DNA of 36,012 nt from Bacteroidetes bacterium 43-93 (GCA_001897855.1 MKUO01000024.1:1-36012); one strand, 5' to 3'. Positions 24,191 to 32,118 are shown, counted from the stretch's first letter. Translations and numbers: made by a program. Notes: generated by a model from the sequence alone, not told the origin.

Positions 24191-24218
24191 CAAGATCAAG
24201 AATCCAGCATCGAGAATC
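24191..24218 (-). repeat. Heptamer array, inverted relative to 23672-23720
   Basis: On the - strand the 28 bases read as four units GATTCTC, GATGCTG, GATTCTT and GATCTTG. Compared with 23696-23723 on the + strand, 20 of 28 positions agree. ATCCAGCATC (24202-24211) is the exact reverse complement of GATGCTGGAT (23675-23684 and 23682-23691). Confidence 0.75.
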
Positions 24219-24229
24219 AAGTAACAAAT

Positions 24230-24260
24230 TTTGACTTATCATATAAAAAAGTTATTTTTC
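24230..24260 (+). promoter_or_regulatory. Candidate pnt operon promoter
   Basis: TTTG (24230-24233) and TATTTTTC (24253-24260, last base off consensus) are separated by 19 nt. The pntAA ATG is 25 nt downstream. Confidence 0.5.
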
Positions 24261-24285
24261 ATCATCTAAAAAAGAATTTCACCTT

Positions 24286-25422
24286 ATGATAATTGGTGTG
24301 CTAAAAGAGCAAGCTCCGGAAACAAGAGTTTCACTTGTGCCCGAAGTAGTAGCTGCATTGACTAAAATGAATGTGCAGGTATGGATAGAACAGGGAGCGG
24401 GAGATAATGCATTTCATAGCGACAAAACATATACTGACGCGGGGGGAACTGTTAAGGATAAGGCAACAGTAGCAGGCGGAGCCGACCTATTACTAACCAT
24501 TCATGCGGATAATGTACCTGCAGGTATAAAATCCGGAGCCGTTTTAATGGGAGTATTTCAACCGCTCTTTAACACAAAGGCCATGCAAGACTGGGCAGGG
24601 AAAGGATATTCAGTATTCAGCCTTGATACCATACCACGTACTACACGCGCACAGGCTATGGACGTGCTCAGCTCCCAGGCGAACATTGCGGGGTATAAGG
24701 CCGTGCTGCTTGCCGCCTATCAGTATCCACGCTACTTCCCGATGTTCATGACAGCGGCAGGTAGTATACCACCGGCTAAAGTACTGATACTTGGCGCAGG
24801 TGTTGCAGGTTTGCAAGCTATTGCCACTGCTAAACGACTTGGTGCTGTTGTAGAAGTGTTCGACACACGCCCTGCCGTTAAGGAAGAAGTAATGAGCCTT
24901 GGTGCCAAATTCGTAGAAGTAGAAGGTGCTGCAGATGCGTCAAAAGCCGGAGGATATGCGGTAGAGCAATCTGCTGAATTCCAGGAAAGGCAAAAGAACA
25001 AGATACACGAACACGCAAAGAAATCAGATATCATTATCACTACCGCACAAATACCGGGAAGAAAAGCACCAATACTGATCACCAAACAGATGATAGAAGA
25101 TATGCGCCCGGGATCTGTGATCATTGATATAGCATCTGTAACAGGTGGCAATACCGACCTTACAAAAGACAAAGAAACAGTAGTACACAACGGCGTATCT
25201 ATCATAGGTAATTCGGCCCTGCCTGCAACGGCACCCGCAGACGCCAGTAAAGTATATGCCAAGAACGCACTGAACTTTCTGAAACTGATCATAGACAAAG
25301 ACGGGAATATGAACCTGAACTTTGAAGATGACCTGGTGAAAGGTACCTGCATCGTGCATGGTGGTAATATCACCAACGAAAGAGTACTGTCTTTAATTAA
25401 TCCTCAAACAGCAAATGCTTAA
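24286..25422 (+). CDS. pntAA: NAD(P) transhydrogenase subunit alpha, NAD(H)-binding part
   Basis: This 378-residue soluble domain I of the proton-translocating transhydrogenase binds NAD(H) and passes hydride to the NADP(H) domain of PntB. The N-terminus is IGVLKEQAPETRVSLVPEVV, typical of the alanine dehydrogenase/PntA fold. The Rossmann motif GAGVAGLQAIATAKRLGA is near residues 171-188, followed by VFDTRPAVKEEVMSLGAKFVE. The catalytic-loop region is TTAQIPGRKAPILI. It ends before any membrane helix, so this is the split three-gene form (as in Rhodospirillum), not the fused E. coli PntA. It is first in the pntAA-pntAB-pntB operon. Confidence 0.95.
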   Translation: MIIGVLKEQAPETRVSLVPEVVAALTKMNVQVWIEQGAGDNAFHSDKTYTDAGGTVKDKATVAGGADLLLTIHADNVPAGIKSGAVLMGVFQPLFNTKAMQDWAGKGYSVFSLDTIPRTTRAQAMDVLSSQANIAGYKAVLLAAYQYPRYFPMFMTAAGSIPPAKVLILGAGVAGLQAIATAKRLGAVVEVFDTRPAVKEEVMSLGAKFVEVEGAADASKAGGYAVEQSAEFQERQKNKIHEHAKKSDIIITTAQIPGRKAPILITKQMIEDMRPGSVIIDIASVTGGNTDLTKDKETVVHNGVSIIGNSALPATAPADASKVYAKNALNFLKLIIDKDGNMNLNFEDDLVKGTCIVHGGNITNERVLSLINPQTANA

Positions 25423-25430
25423 TTAACTAT

Positions 25431-25760
25431 ATGGATTTCCTTACACAACTATTTTCTGACCCGGCCACATACCGGTTGCTTACCATTGTGATCCTGTCTG
25501 TATTCCTGGGTATTGAAGTAATCTCCAGGGTGCCATCTGTGCTGCACACTCCGCTGATGAGTGGCGCTAACGCTATACATGGTGTGGTAATCATCGGCGC
25601 CATTATAGTAATGGGGCAGGCGCCATCAGATGATTATGTAGCGCTGACACTTGGCTTCCTTGCCGTAGTATTAGGCACCCTAAACGTGGTAGGTGGTTTT
25701 GTGGTTACCGACAGGATGCTGGAAATGTTTGACAAAAAGAAAAAAGCAAAAAAAGCATAA
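25431..25760 (+). CDS. pntAB: NAD(P) transhydrogenase subunit alpha, membrane part
   Basis: This 109-residue inner-membrane protein has about three helices. It has the family motif HTPLMSGANAIHGVVIIGA and the following helix LGFLAVVLGTLNVVGGFVVTDRML, which form part of the proton channel (domain II). It ends in a lysine-rich tail. The gaps to pntAA (8 bp) and pntB (9 bp) show one transcription unit. Confidence 0.95.
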   Translation: MDFLTQLFSDPATYRLLTIVILSVFLGIEVISRVPSVLHTPLMSGANAIHGVVIIGAIIVMGQAPSDDYVALTLGFLAVVLGTLNVVGGFVVTDRMLEMFDKKKKAKKA

Positions 25761-25769
25761 GCCATTAGT

Positions 25770-27215
25770 ATGACACAAATTATTCTGCCTCTCAGTTACC
25801 TGATCGGATCGGTAACATTTATCATAGGGCTTAAAATGCTTTCTCACCCCGACAGCGCACGCCGTGGTAATATGGTAGCCGCTGTTGGTATGACCATTGC
25901 GATACTTGCTACTATCTTCTTATACACTGATGAAGATGGCAATAAACTCGGCAATTACGGCTGGATATTCGGCGGCCTGATCATAGGTAGCATCGTAGGA
26001 ACATTGGCTGCCAAAAAAGTGCAAATGACGGCAATGCCCGAAATGGTGAGCCTCTTTAACGGTATGGGCGGCGCCTGCGCCATGCTGATATCTATCATAG
26101 AATTCAAGCATCATACTACGGGTATGACAGAATTGTACGAAGAAGCGGGCGGCTCCATCTTCAGTACTATACCGGGTACTTTATTTATTACCATCATCGT
26201 TGGTATGGTGATTGGTAGCGTATCCTTTGCAGGTAGTATCATAGCATGGGGCAAACTGAATGGTAAGATCAAAGACTTTTCTTTTAACGGGCAACATATT
26301 GTAAACCTGCTGTTACTAGGTATTATCACAGCACTTACCGTTTACATTATTGCTGCGCGGCCTGACAATACTATTATGCTGTTCTATACGGTATTAGGTA
26401 TGGCGTTGTTATACGGAGTGATGTTCGTCTTCCCGATCGGTGGTGCGGATATGCCTGTAGTGATATCATTACTCAACTCTTTTACCGGTGTGGCTGCGGC
26501 ATTTGGTGGCTTTCTGTATGACAACCCCGTGATGCTGACCGGTGGTATATTGGTAGGCTCTGCCGGCACCATACTTACCATACTGATGTGCAAAGCCATG
26601 AACCGTTCATTGAAGAATGTATTGATAGGATCGTTTGGCGGAGGTAATAAGGCAGTAGGAGGAGGCGGCTCTAAAGAGCAAGGCAGCTATAAAGAAATAT
26701 CGCTGAACGATACAGCTACGCTGATGGCTTATGCAAACAAAGTACTGATAGTGCCCGGCTATGGGCTTGCCGTAGCACAGGCACAACATGCATGCCACGA
26801 ACTGGAAAAACTGCTGGAAGAAAAAGGTGTGGAGGTGAACTATGGCATACACCCGGTAGCGGGCCGTATGCCGGGGCACATGAACGTGTTACTGGCAGAA
26901 GCAGACGTGCCATACGATAAACTAAAAGAAATGGAAGATGCCAACGACCAGATGAGTAGCACCAACGTAGTATTGATACTTGGCGCTAACGACGTGGTGA
27001 ACCCTGCGGCGAAAGACGACCCATCGAGCCCGATATATGGTATGCCCATTATTGAAGTAGAAAAGGCAGAGCATGTGATCGTAAACAAACGAAGCATGAA
27101 GCCCGGATATGCAGGTATTGAAAACGAACTTTTCTTCAGGCCCAAGACCTCTATGCTCTTTGGTGATGCTAAGAAAGTGCTACAAGACCTGGTGGCAGAA
27201 TTGAAACAGATGTAA
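25770..27215 (+). CDS. pntB: NAD(P) transhydrogenase subunit beta
   Basis: The protein has 481 residues. The N-terminal ~290 hold about nine membrane helices (rest of domain II). The C-terminal ~180 are the NADP(H)-binding domain III, with VPGYGLAVAQAQHA, GRMPGHMNVLLAEA, ANDVVNPAA and the lid segment KRSMKPGYAGIEN. With PntAA/PntAB it couples proton flow across the inner membrane to NADPH formation from NADH. A 10-bp-stem terminator follows. Confidence 0.96.
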   Translation: MTQIILPLSYLIGSVTFIIGLKMLSHPDSARRGNMVAAVGMTIAILATIFLYTDEDGNKLGNYGWIFGGLIIGSIVGTLAAKKVQMTAMPEMVSLFNGMGGACAMLISIIEFKHHTTGMTELYEEAGGSIFSTIPGTLFITIIVGMVIGSVSFAGSIIAWGKLNGKIKDFSFNGQHIVNLLLLGIITALTVYIIAARPDNTIMLFYTVLGMALLYGVMFVFPIGGADMPVVISLLNSFTGVAAAFGGFLYDNPVMLTGGILVGSAGTILTILMCKAMNRSLKNVLIGSFGGGNKAVGGGGSKEQGSYKEISLNDTATLMAYANKVLIVPGYGLAVAQAQHACHELEKLLEEKGVEVNYGIHPVAGRMPGHMNVLLAEADVPYDKLKEMEDANDQMSSTNVVLILGANDVVNPAAKDDPSSPIYGMPIIEVEKAEHVIVNKRSMKPGYAGIENELFFRPKTSMLFGDAKKVLQDLVAELKQM

Positions 27216-27239
27216 AGCCGTTTCTTGAATTATACATAC

Positions 27240-27268
27240 AGAGCCTTCTTTATCAGAAGGCTCTTTTT
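27240..27268 (+). terminator. pnt operon terminator
   Basis: A 10-bp stem (27240-27249 with 27255-27264), loop TTATC, is followed by a T run. Confidence 0.88.
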
Positions 27269-27288
27269 ATTGGCATGAATCAATATTC

Positions 27289-27296
27289 TATCTTTG
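27289..27296 (+). promoter_or_regulatory. -7 box of the EGF-like lipoprotein gene
   Basis: TATCTTTG, an exact TAnnTTTG, ends 5 nt before the ATG at 27302, predicting a leaderless mRNA. A TTG 16 nt upstream is the best -33 candidate. Confidence 0.6.
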
Positions 27297-27301
27297 CCGA
27301 T

Positions 27302-27832
27302 ATGCATCAACGCAATAAACTGGCTTTAGTAACCACCCTATTTTTCATCGCAGTAAGTAGTATGGTGATCTATACATCCTGCATCAAAAACAAGTGCGAA
27401 ACTGTAACCTGCTTTAATGGCGGTGTATGTGTGGCAGGCATTTGCTCGTGCCCATCAGGATATGAAGGCAATGGGTGCACTAAACAATGGAATGAAAAAT
27501 TTGGCGGTACCTGGCATGCCGACGAGATACTTCTTCGCGATACAACACACCATTTATTTGATGTGTACATCAATGCCAATAGCACCCTTGATAGTTTTTA
27601 TGTAGCAGGCTTTGCCAATAGCAGCAGTTCTTTTGTTGTATGCGCACATACAGGTTACAGAAGCTTCTCTATACAAAGCGGCCAAAAGCTGCCTGATTCT
27701 GTTACCACCATCAACAGCGGCAATGGAATGATAGATTCTATATCAGGGAATATTACAGGGACATATATAGTAACAAAGAAACTGGCAACAAAGGATACGA
27801 TCATTACCACCAACTTTACCTGGAAGAAATAA
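27302..27832 (+). CDS. Small lipoprotein with an EGF-like module
   Basis: The protein has 176 residues from the ATG at 27302; the ATG at 27275 precedes the -7 box and was rejected. The N-terminal hydrophobic helix ends in VIYTSC, so Cys27 is probably lipidated, although Tyr at -3 is unusual. Next comes a cysteine-rich EGF-like segment (CETVTCFNGGVCVAGICSC followed by PSGYEGNGC) with six cysteines. The remaining ~115 residues look like a small beta-sandwich rich in Ser/Thr, starting FGGTWHADEI, reminiscent of lipocalin-like lipoproteins of Bacteroidota. It is probably surface or periplasmic. Function is unknown. It stands alone between two transcription units. Confidence 0.75.
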   Translation: MHQRNKLALVTTLFFIAVSSMVIYTSCIKNKCETVTCFNGGVCVAGICSCPSGYEGNGCTKQWNEKFGGTWHADEILLRDTTHHLFDVYINANSTLDSFYVAGFANSSSSFVVCAHTGYRSFSIQSGQKLPDSVTTINSGNGMIDSISGNITGTYIVTKKLATKDTIITTNFTWKK

Positions 27833-27891
27833 TAAGCGCCTGTCAGGGAATATATTACGCTATTTTCTTTTTGAAAATCGGCACAAAAAAA

Positions 27892-27922
27892 TTTGTAAAA
27901 ATCAATTTGTTGTCTACTTTTG
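27892..27922 (+). promoter_or_regulatory. Promoter of the tRNA cluster
   Basis: TTTG (27892-27895) and TACTTTTG (27915-27922) are exactly 19 nt apart, a full consensus Bacteroidota promoter, about 50 nt upstream of the first tRNA. Confidence 0.85.
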
Positions 27923-27927
27923 CAATC

Positions 27928-27940
27928 CCTCGAAACGAGG
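27928..27940 (+). other. Hairpin at the 5' end of the tRNA transcript
   Basis: CCTCG-AAA-CGAGG begins 5 nt after the -7 box, so it would be at or next to the RNA 5' end. The tRNA-Trp leader has a hairpin at the same distance from its box. Confidence 0.55.
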
Positions 27941-27972
27941 AAAGTTCTTTCACACTTTAAGAATTTAAAGAA

Positions 27973-28045
27973 GCCACTTTAGCTCAGCTGGTAGAGCAAC
28001 TGATTTGTAATCAGTAGGTCGCTGGTTCGATTCCGGCAAGTGGCT
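27973..28045 (+). tRNA. tRNA-Thr(TGT)
   Basis: The 73-nt cloverleaf has acceptor stem GCCACTT/AAGTGGC, anticodon stem ACTGATT-TGT-AATCAGT and T loop GGTTCGATTCC. CCA is not encoded. It is the first of four tRNAs in one transcript before tuf and reads ACA and other ACN codons. Confidence 0.97.
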
Positions 28046-28061
28046 CTTTTTGTTTTCAAGC

Positions 28062-28144
28062 GGGCAGATACCCAAGCGGCCAACGGGGGCAGACTGTAAA
28101 TCTGCTGTCTTACGACTTCGGAGGTTCGAATCCTTCTCTGCCCA
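28062..28144 (+). tRNA. tRNA-Tyr(GTA)
   Basis: The 83-nt class II tRNA has acceptor GGGCAGA/TCTGCCC, anticodon GTA in CAGACT-GTA-AATCTG, and the long variable arm expected of bacterial tRNA-Tyr. CCA is not encoded. Confidence 0.97.
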
Positions 28145-28162
28145 CTTAATTTTGAACCGTAA

Positions 28163-28235
28163 GCGGGAGTAGCTCAGTCGGTAGAGCGACAGTCTTCCAA
28201 ACTGTAGGTCGCGGGTTCGAATCTCGTCTCCCGCT
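28163..28235 (+). tRNA. tRNA-Gly(TCC)
   Basis: The 73-nt tRNA has acceptor GCGGGAG/CTCCCGC and anticodon TCC in ACAGTCT-TCC-AAACTGT. CCA is not encoded. Confidence 0.97.
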
Positions 28236-28245
28236 CTTCATCAAA

Positions 28246-28317
<72 letters not shown>

Positions 28318-28588
28318 CACCTGCTTTTCTTTATTTTTCCTTTTAGACTTTATTGATTAAATACGCTGATCTAACCTCTCCAGGTTAAGAACAAGTAGTT
28401 GTTTATTACGGGAGTAAGATTATTTATCTGTTAATAATTCAGGACCGAAACTGTTGAAAAGCAGGCATTTGGTGCGGAAAAATGAAAACAGGAAGGCATC
28501 CCTGAAAAATAAATGCATTTAATCAAAAATAACTTATATTTGCACACTTTTTAAAGTAGAAATTTAAATTTTTTAAACACAAATAAAA
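28318..28588 (+). other. tRNA-tuf intergenic region
   Basis: This 271-bp stretch has no gene. It holds a T-rich tract right after tRNA-Thr (28323-28345), a 6-bp hairpin (TAACCT/AGGTTA, 28372-28387) and the tuf -7 box TATATTTG at 28535-28542. The box predicts a tuf leader of about 40 nt, AT-rich and unstructured. tuf may therefore be read both from the tRNA promoter and from its own. Confidence 0.6.
28535..28542 (+). promoter_or_regulatory. -7 box of tuf
   Basis: TATATTTG matches TAnnTTTG exactly, 46 nt before the tuf ATG. No TTTG lies 19 nt upstream. Confidence 0.6.
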
Positions 28589-29776
28589 ATGGCAAAAGAG
28601 ACCTTTAAGCGGGAAAAACCCCACGTAAACATCGGTACCATCGGCCACGTTGACCATGGTAAGACTACATTGACTGCAGCAATCACGACTATTCTGGCAA
28701 ACAAAGGTCTGGCAGAAAAAAGAGGTTATGATGAGATCGATGCTGCTCCGGAAGAAAAAGAACGTGGTATCACAATTAACACTGCACACGTAGAATATGA
28801 AACAGCTAACCGTCACTACGCACACGTAGACTGTCCGGGCCACGCTGACTATGTGAAAAACATGATCACAGGTGCTGCCCAGATGGACGGTGCTATCCTG
28901 GTAGTTGCTGCTACGGATGGTCCGATGCCACAAACTAAAGAGCACATCCTGCTGGCTCGCCAGGTAGGTGTACCTCGTATCGTTGTATTTATGAACAAAG
29001 TAGACCTTGTTGATGATCCTGAGATCCTTGACCTGGTTGAAATGGAAATCCGTGAACTGCTGAGCAAATACGAATATGATGGTGATAACACACCAATCAT
29101 TAAAGGTTCTGCTACAGGCGCCCTGGCTGGTGAAGCTCAATGGGTTAAAGCTGTAGAAGATCTGATGGATGCTGTAGATACTTACATTCCTCTGCCTCCT
29201 CGTCCGGTAGATCAACCGTTCCTGATGTCTGTAGAAGACGTATTCACTATCACTGGTCGTGGTACTGTTGCTACAGGTCGTATCGAGCGTGGTATCATTA
29301 AAGTTGGTGAGAACGTTGAGATCGTAGGTTTCAATGACGCTGCTCTGACTTCTACATGTACCGGTGTTGAAATGTTCAAGAAATTGCTTGATCAAGGCCA
29401 GGCTGGTGACAACGCAGGTCTTCTGCTGCGCGGTATTGAAAAGAAAGATATCCGTCGTGGTATGGTTATCTGCGCTCCTAAGAGCATCACTCCGCACACT
29501 GAATTCAAAGGCGAAGTTTACGTACTGAGCAAAGAAGAAGGTGGCCGTCACACTCCATTCTTCAACAAATACCGTCCTCAGTTCTATTTCCGTACTACAG
29601 ACGTTACAGGTGAGTGTATGCTGCCTGCAGGTGTAGAAATGGTAATGCCTGGTGATAACGTAAACCTGCACGTAAATCTGATCGCTCCAATCGCGATGGA
29701 AAAAGGTCTGAAATTCGCGATCCGCGAAGGTGGCCGTACAGTAGGTGCCGGTCAGGTAACTGAAATCATCAAATAA
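28589..29776 (+). CDS. tuf: Elongation factor Tu
   Basis: EF-Tu has 395 residues and is the GTPase that delivers aminoacyl-tRNA to the ribosome. G motifs: GHVDHGKTT (from residue 19), [12 protein letters not shown] and GSATGAL. Switch I contains [13 protein letters not shown], and the C-terminal domains 2 and 3 are complete up to GQVTEIIK. Codon usage is visibly biased, as expected for a highly expressed gene. The preceding tRNA order Thr-Tyr-Gly-Thr matches that upstream of tufB in E. coli. A 12-bp terminator follows. Confidence 0.99.
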   Translation: MAKETFKREKPHVNIGTIGHVDHGKTTLTAAITTILANKGLAEKRGYDEIDAAPEEKERGITINTAHVEYETANRHYAHVDCPGHADYVKNMITGAAQMDGAILVVAATDGPMPQTKEHILLARQVGVPRIVVFMNKVDLVDDPEILDLVEMEIRELLSKYEYDGDNTPIIKGSATGALAGEAQWVKAVEDLMDAVDTYIPLPPRPVDQPFLMSVEDVFTITGRGTVATGRIERGIIKVGENVEIVGFNDAALTSTCTGVEMFKKLLDQGQAGDNAGLLLRGIEKKDIRRGMVICAPKSITPHTEFKGEVYVLSKEEGGRHTPFFNKYRPQFYFRTTDVTGECMLPAGVEMVMPGDNVNLHVNLIAPIAMEKGLKFAIREGGRTVGAGQVTEIIK

Positions 29777-29798
29777 TCTTAGATTAATTGATCTATAG

Positions 29799-29829
29799 AA
29801 AACGCCCCGATATTCGGGGCGTTTTTATT
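29799..29829 (+). terminator. tuf terminator
   Basis: A 12-bp stem (29799-29810 with 29814-29825), loop TAT, is followed by T residues. Confidence 0.92.
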
Positions 29830-29902
29830 TTGCCTATATCAGCTTGTTATCATAAACGTGTTGCAGAAATAAGGATATTTGTTTTCAGAAGTTGACACCA
29901 TA

Positions 29903-30976
29903 ATGAATCACCCAACAATATATCTTAATACAGCAGCCTGCGGACTGTTACCTGCCGAAACCATAGCAGCAGCCAATCAGCTTTATACGGAACTGGAAAC
30001 TAAAGGAAGTACCCGTGCAGAACAATGGAGAATGCATGAAGAAGGTGCTATACGGAATAACATAGCCAGTTTCCTGAATGCGCCTGCTGATAGCATTGCC
30101 ATGATCCCTAACTTCTCCTGGGCATTGAATGGCGTAGTGCAATCCCTGAAAGGATCAGAACGTGTATTGCTGTATCGCAATGACTACCCTTCTTTTATAG
30201 AACCGTTTCGTATTAACGGCTTTGACATCACCTTGACGGAACCGGTAGATAACTTTGCAGTTAACGAAGAAGAAATAAAACAACTCATTAAGGAACATAA
30301 GATCGATATAGTAGCCCTGAGCCATGTGCAATGGTCATCGGGCTATAAAATAGACCTACAAGCAATCGGCGATCTCTGTAAAGAATATGGCGTGCTGTTT
30401 ATTGTAGATGCCACGCAAAGCATGGGTGCCCAGGCAATAGATCTTGGTGTGCTAAACATAGACGTTTTTATAGCCAGCAATTATAAGTGGATGAATGCAG
30501 GCTTTGGTACAGGTGTAATGAGCATTAAAAAAAGCTTCCTGAAGAAATATGTACCTGTTGTAGGTGGCCATAACAGCTACCAGGTAGTAGGCAGCGAATG
30601 GAAATATGTGCCATCGGCGCTGAGCTATGAACCAGGGCATCCTAATATGTATGGGCTTACGGTACTAAATGCTGCCATAGAACATAAGATGAAGCTGGGT
30701 GTGCCTGATATAGAACGGCATAACAGGCAATTGACTCAATACCTGCTGAACCAATTGAAAGCTCTGGATCTACGCGTTTCGATGCTTGGAGACTACAGAA
30801 TGGACCACCGTGCTTCGATTATCTTCCTGAAAGATGAGGATGGATTAGGCGAGCATATTAAGCGACATCATATCACAGTAACCCACAGAAATGGCTACTT
30901 AAGGATCAGTATGCATTATTACAATTCTGAAAATGATATAGTTACGCTGATAAATTGCCTGAAAGATTTCAAATAA
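29903..30976 (+). CDS. Class V aminotransferase family PLP enzyme
   Basis: The protein has 357 residues from the ATG at 29903; the TTG at 29879 overlaps a -7-like box (GATATTTG, 29874-29881). It is a fold-type I PLP enzyme of the class V (NifS/SufS/isopenicillin epimerase-like) group. YLNTAACGLLP is at the N-terminus, and FIVDATQSMGA holds the PLP-binding Asp. Lys195 in SNYKWMNAGFGTG is the Schiff-base lysine. No loop with a cysteine-desulfurase Cys is evident, so it is probably an aminotransferase, epimerase or lyase rather than a desulfurase. The substrate is unknown. It interrupts the usual tuf-tRNA-Trp-secE order. Confidence 0.88.
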   Translation: MNHPTIYLNTAACGLLPAETIAAANQLYTELETKGSTRAEQWRMHEEGAIRNNIASFLNAPADSIAMIPNFSWALNGVVQSLKGSERVLLYRNDYPSFIEPFRINGFDITLTEPVDNFAVNEEEIKQLIKEHKIDIVALSHVQWSSGYKIDLQAIGDLCKEYGVLFIVDATQSMGAQAIDLGVLNIDVFIASNYKWMNAGFGTGVMSIKKSFLKKYVPVVGGHNSYQVVGSEWKYVPSALSYEPGHPNMYGLTVLNAAIEHKMKLGVPDIERHNRQLTQYLLNQLKALDLRVSMLGDYRMDHRASIIFLKDEDGLGEHIKRHHITVTHRNGYLRISMHYYNSENDIVTLINCLKDFK

Positions 30977-31035
30977 ATAACAAGATATTCATCCCAAAAC
31001 CTGATTTATTTTGGGAAAATTGATTGGAATTTTAT

Positions 31036-31043
31036 TACTTTTG
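31036..31043 (+). promoter_or_regulatory. -7 box of the tRNA-Trp-secE-nusG transcript
   Basis: TACTTTTG is identical to the -7 box of the tRNA cluster at 27915. TTTG at 31010-31013 is 22 nt upstream. Confidence 0.7.
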
Positions 31044-31048
31044 CATTC

Positions 31049-31073
31049 GCCCCTGATGAGGGGGCTTTTTTTT
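31049..31073 (+). other. GC hairpin plus T run between promoter and tRNA-Trp
   Basis: GCCCC (31049-31053) pairs with GGGGC (31061-31065), followed by eight T directly abutting the tRNA. It starts 5 nt after the -7 box. It looks like a terminator but is so close to the transcription start that an attenuator, a 5'-end hairpin or a processing signal is more likely. Confidence 0.55.
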
Positions 31074-31144
31074 ACGGGAATAGTTCAACGGTAGAATAGA
31101 GGTCTCCAAAACCTTTGATCGTGGTTCGAATCCGCGTTCCCGTG
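31074..31144 (+). tRNA. tRNA-Trp(CCA)
   Basis: The 71-nt tRNA has acceptor ACGGGAA/TTCCCGT, discriminator G, and anticodon CCA in AGGTCT-CCA-AAACCT. The 3' CCA is not encoded. It lies directly upstream of secE, as is common in bacteria. Confidence 0.96.
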
Positions 31145-31201
31145 CTGCTTAAATCAACATATCAAACTATTGATTTGTTGACTCGCATTAAATAATTTTA
31201 A

Positions 31202-31245
31202 AAACCAGGGTAACCCCTACACAGGAAAGTCCCTAAAACTGGTTT
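31202..31245 (+). promoter_or_regulatory. secE leader with stem closing at the start codon
   Basis: AAACCAG (31202-31208) pairs with CTGGTTT (31239-31245), the last base of which directly precedes the secE ATG. A small GGG/CCC helix can form inside. The fold could hold the start codon at the base of a stem and modulate translation. Confidence 0.35.
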
Positions 31246-31443
31246 ATGAGCAAATTTGGCAGTTATATACAGGAGGCGTATGATGAGCTGGTCCACAAGG
31301 TTAGCTGGCCATCCTGGGAAGAGTTGCAACAGACTACCGTGATAGTACTGGTAGCTCTCGCTATTACTACAGCTGTGATATTTGGTATGGACTTCGCTTC
31401 AGAACAAATATTGACGTTGCTGTACAAAATTTTAGGTAAGTAA
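31246..31443 (+). CDS. secE: Preprotein translocase subunit SecE
   Basis: This 65-residue protein has the short single-helix SecE form. An amphipathic N-terminal part with the conserved [14 protein letters not shown] precedes one transmembrane helix ([25 protein letters not shown]). SecE clamps SecY in the inner membrane. The position between tRNA-Trp and nusG is diagnostic. Confidence 0.96.
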   Translation: MSKFGSYIQEAYDELVHKVSWPSWEELQQTTVIVLVALAITTAVIFGMDFASEQILTLLYKILGK

Positions 31444-31454
31444 AGAAACACAGA

Positions 31455-32018
31455 ATGTCCGAAACTACTACAACACAGGAAACAAAGTGGTACGTGCTAC
31501 GTGTGATCAGTGGTAAAGAAAAGAAGGCCAAGGAATACGTAGACAAAGAGGTGAAGATACATGGATGGGCTAATGCCATATTCCAGGTGCTGTGCCCTGT
31601 GGAGAAAGTGTTTAAGGTGCAGGCAGGTAAAAAAGTGCTGCGCGAAAAGATACTGTATCCGGGCTATTTGATGATAGAAGCCGCTGATGGCAAGCTGAAC
31701 GATGATATGATACAAACCATTAAGAATGTATCAGGTGTTATTCACTTCTTAGGAAAAGACAATCCTACTTCTCTGCGTAAATCTGAAGTGAACAAGATGT
31801 TCGGTAAGATGGACGAAGTGAGCGAGCAGGGCATAGGCTATGCAGAACCATACATCGTTGGTGAAACTGTACGCATAACAGACGGTCCTTTCAACGACTT
31901 CAACGGTACTATAGAAGAAGTAAACGAAGAGAAGAAAAAGCTGAAAGTGGTGGTGAAAATATTCGGCCGCGCTACACCTGTAGAACTAAACTACATGCAG
32001 GTAGAGAAAATAGCTTAA
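31455..32018 (+). CDS. nusG: Transcription termination/antitermination factor NusG
   Basis: NusG has 187 residues. The NGN domain starts with [19 protein letters not shown] and continues through [10 protein letters not shown] and ISGVIHFLG-like [20 protein letters not shown] domain at the C-terminus has [22 protein letters not shown]. It binds RNA polymerase and couples it to Rho or the ribosome. It is 11 bp downstream of secE and followed by a terminator; rplK, the usual next gene, is not present. Confidence 0.97.
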   Translation: MSETTTTQETKWYVLRVISGKEKKAKEYVDKEVKIHGWANAIFQVLCPVEKVFKVQAGKKVLREKILYPGYLMIEAADGKLNDDMIQTIKNVSGVIHFLGKDNPTSLRKSEVNKMFGKMDEVSEQGIGYAEPYIVGETVRITDGPFNDFNGTIEEVNEEKKKLKVVVKIFGRATPVELNYMQVEKIA

Positions 32019-32042
32019 TCTCAACGCTACATAATGACATTA

Positions 32043-32076
32043 AAAAACCACCTCGAAAAAGGTGGTTTTTATTTTT
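32043..32076 (+). terminator. nusG terminator
   Basis: An 11-bp stem (32043-32053 with 32060-32070), loop CGAAAA, ends in a T run broken by one A. Confidence 0.92.
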
Positions 32077-32118
32077 GGTAATTGTTATTCCCCATTGGGG
32101 ACCTAGCGAAACTATGTA

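Noticed and set aside
24732-25376. 214-codon frame antisense to pntAA
   Set aside because: It lies fully inside a clearly identified gene and its product has no recognisable motif.
27275-27301. ATG at 27275 for the EGF-like lipoprotein
   Set aside because: It lies upstream of the -7 box, so it would not be in the mRNA; a good signal peptide starts at 27302.
28523-29671. 382-codon open frame antisense to tuf
   Set aside because: It is a by-product of tuf codon bias. Its translation is low-complexity (Ser/Thr/Phe/Val runs), with no domain and no promoter, and tuf is certain.
31049-31073. Ordinary terminator of the aminotransferase gene
   Set aside because: It lies after the tRNA-Trp promoter box. 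It could still stop read-through, but its position makes it part of the tRNA leader.
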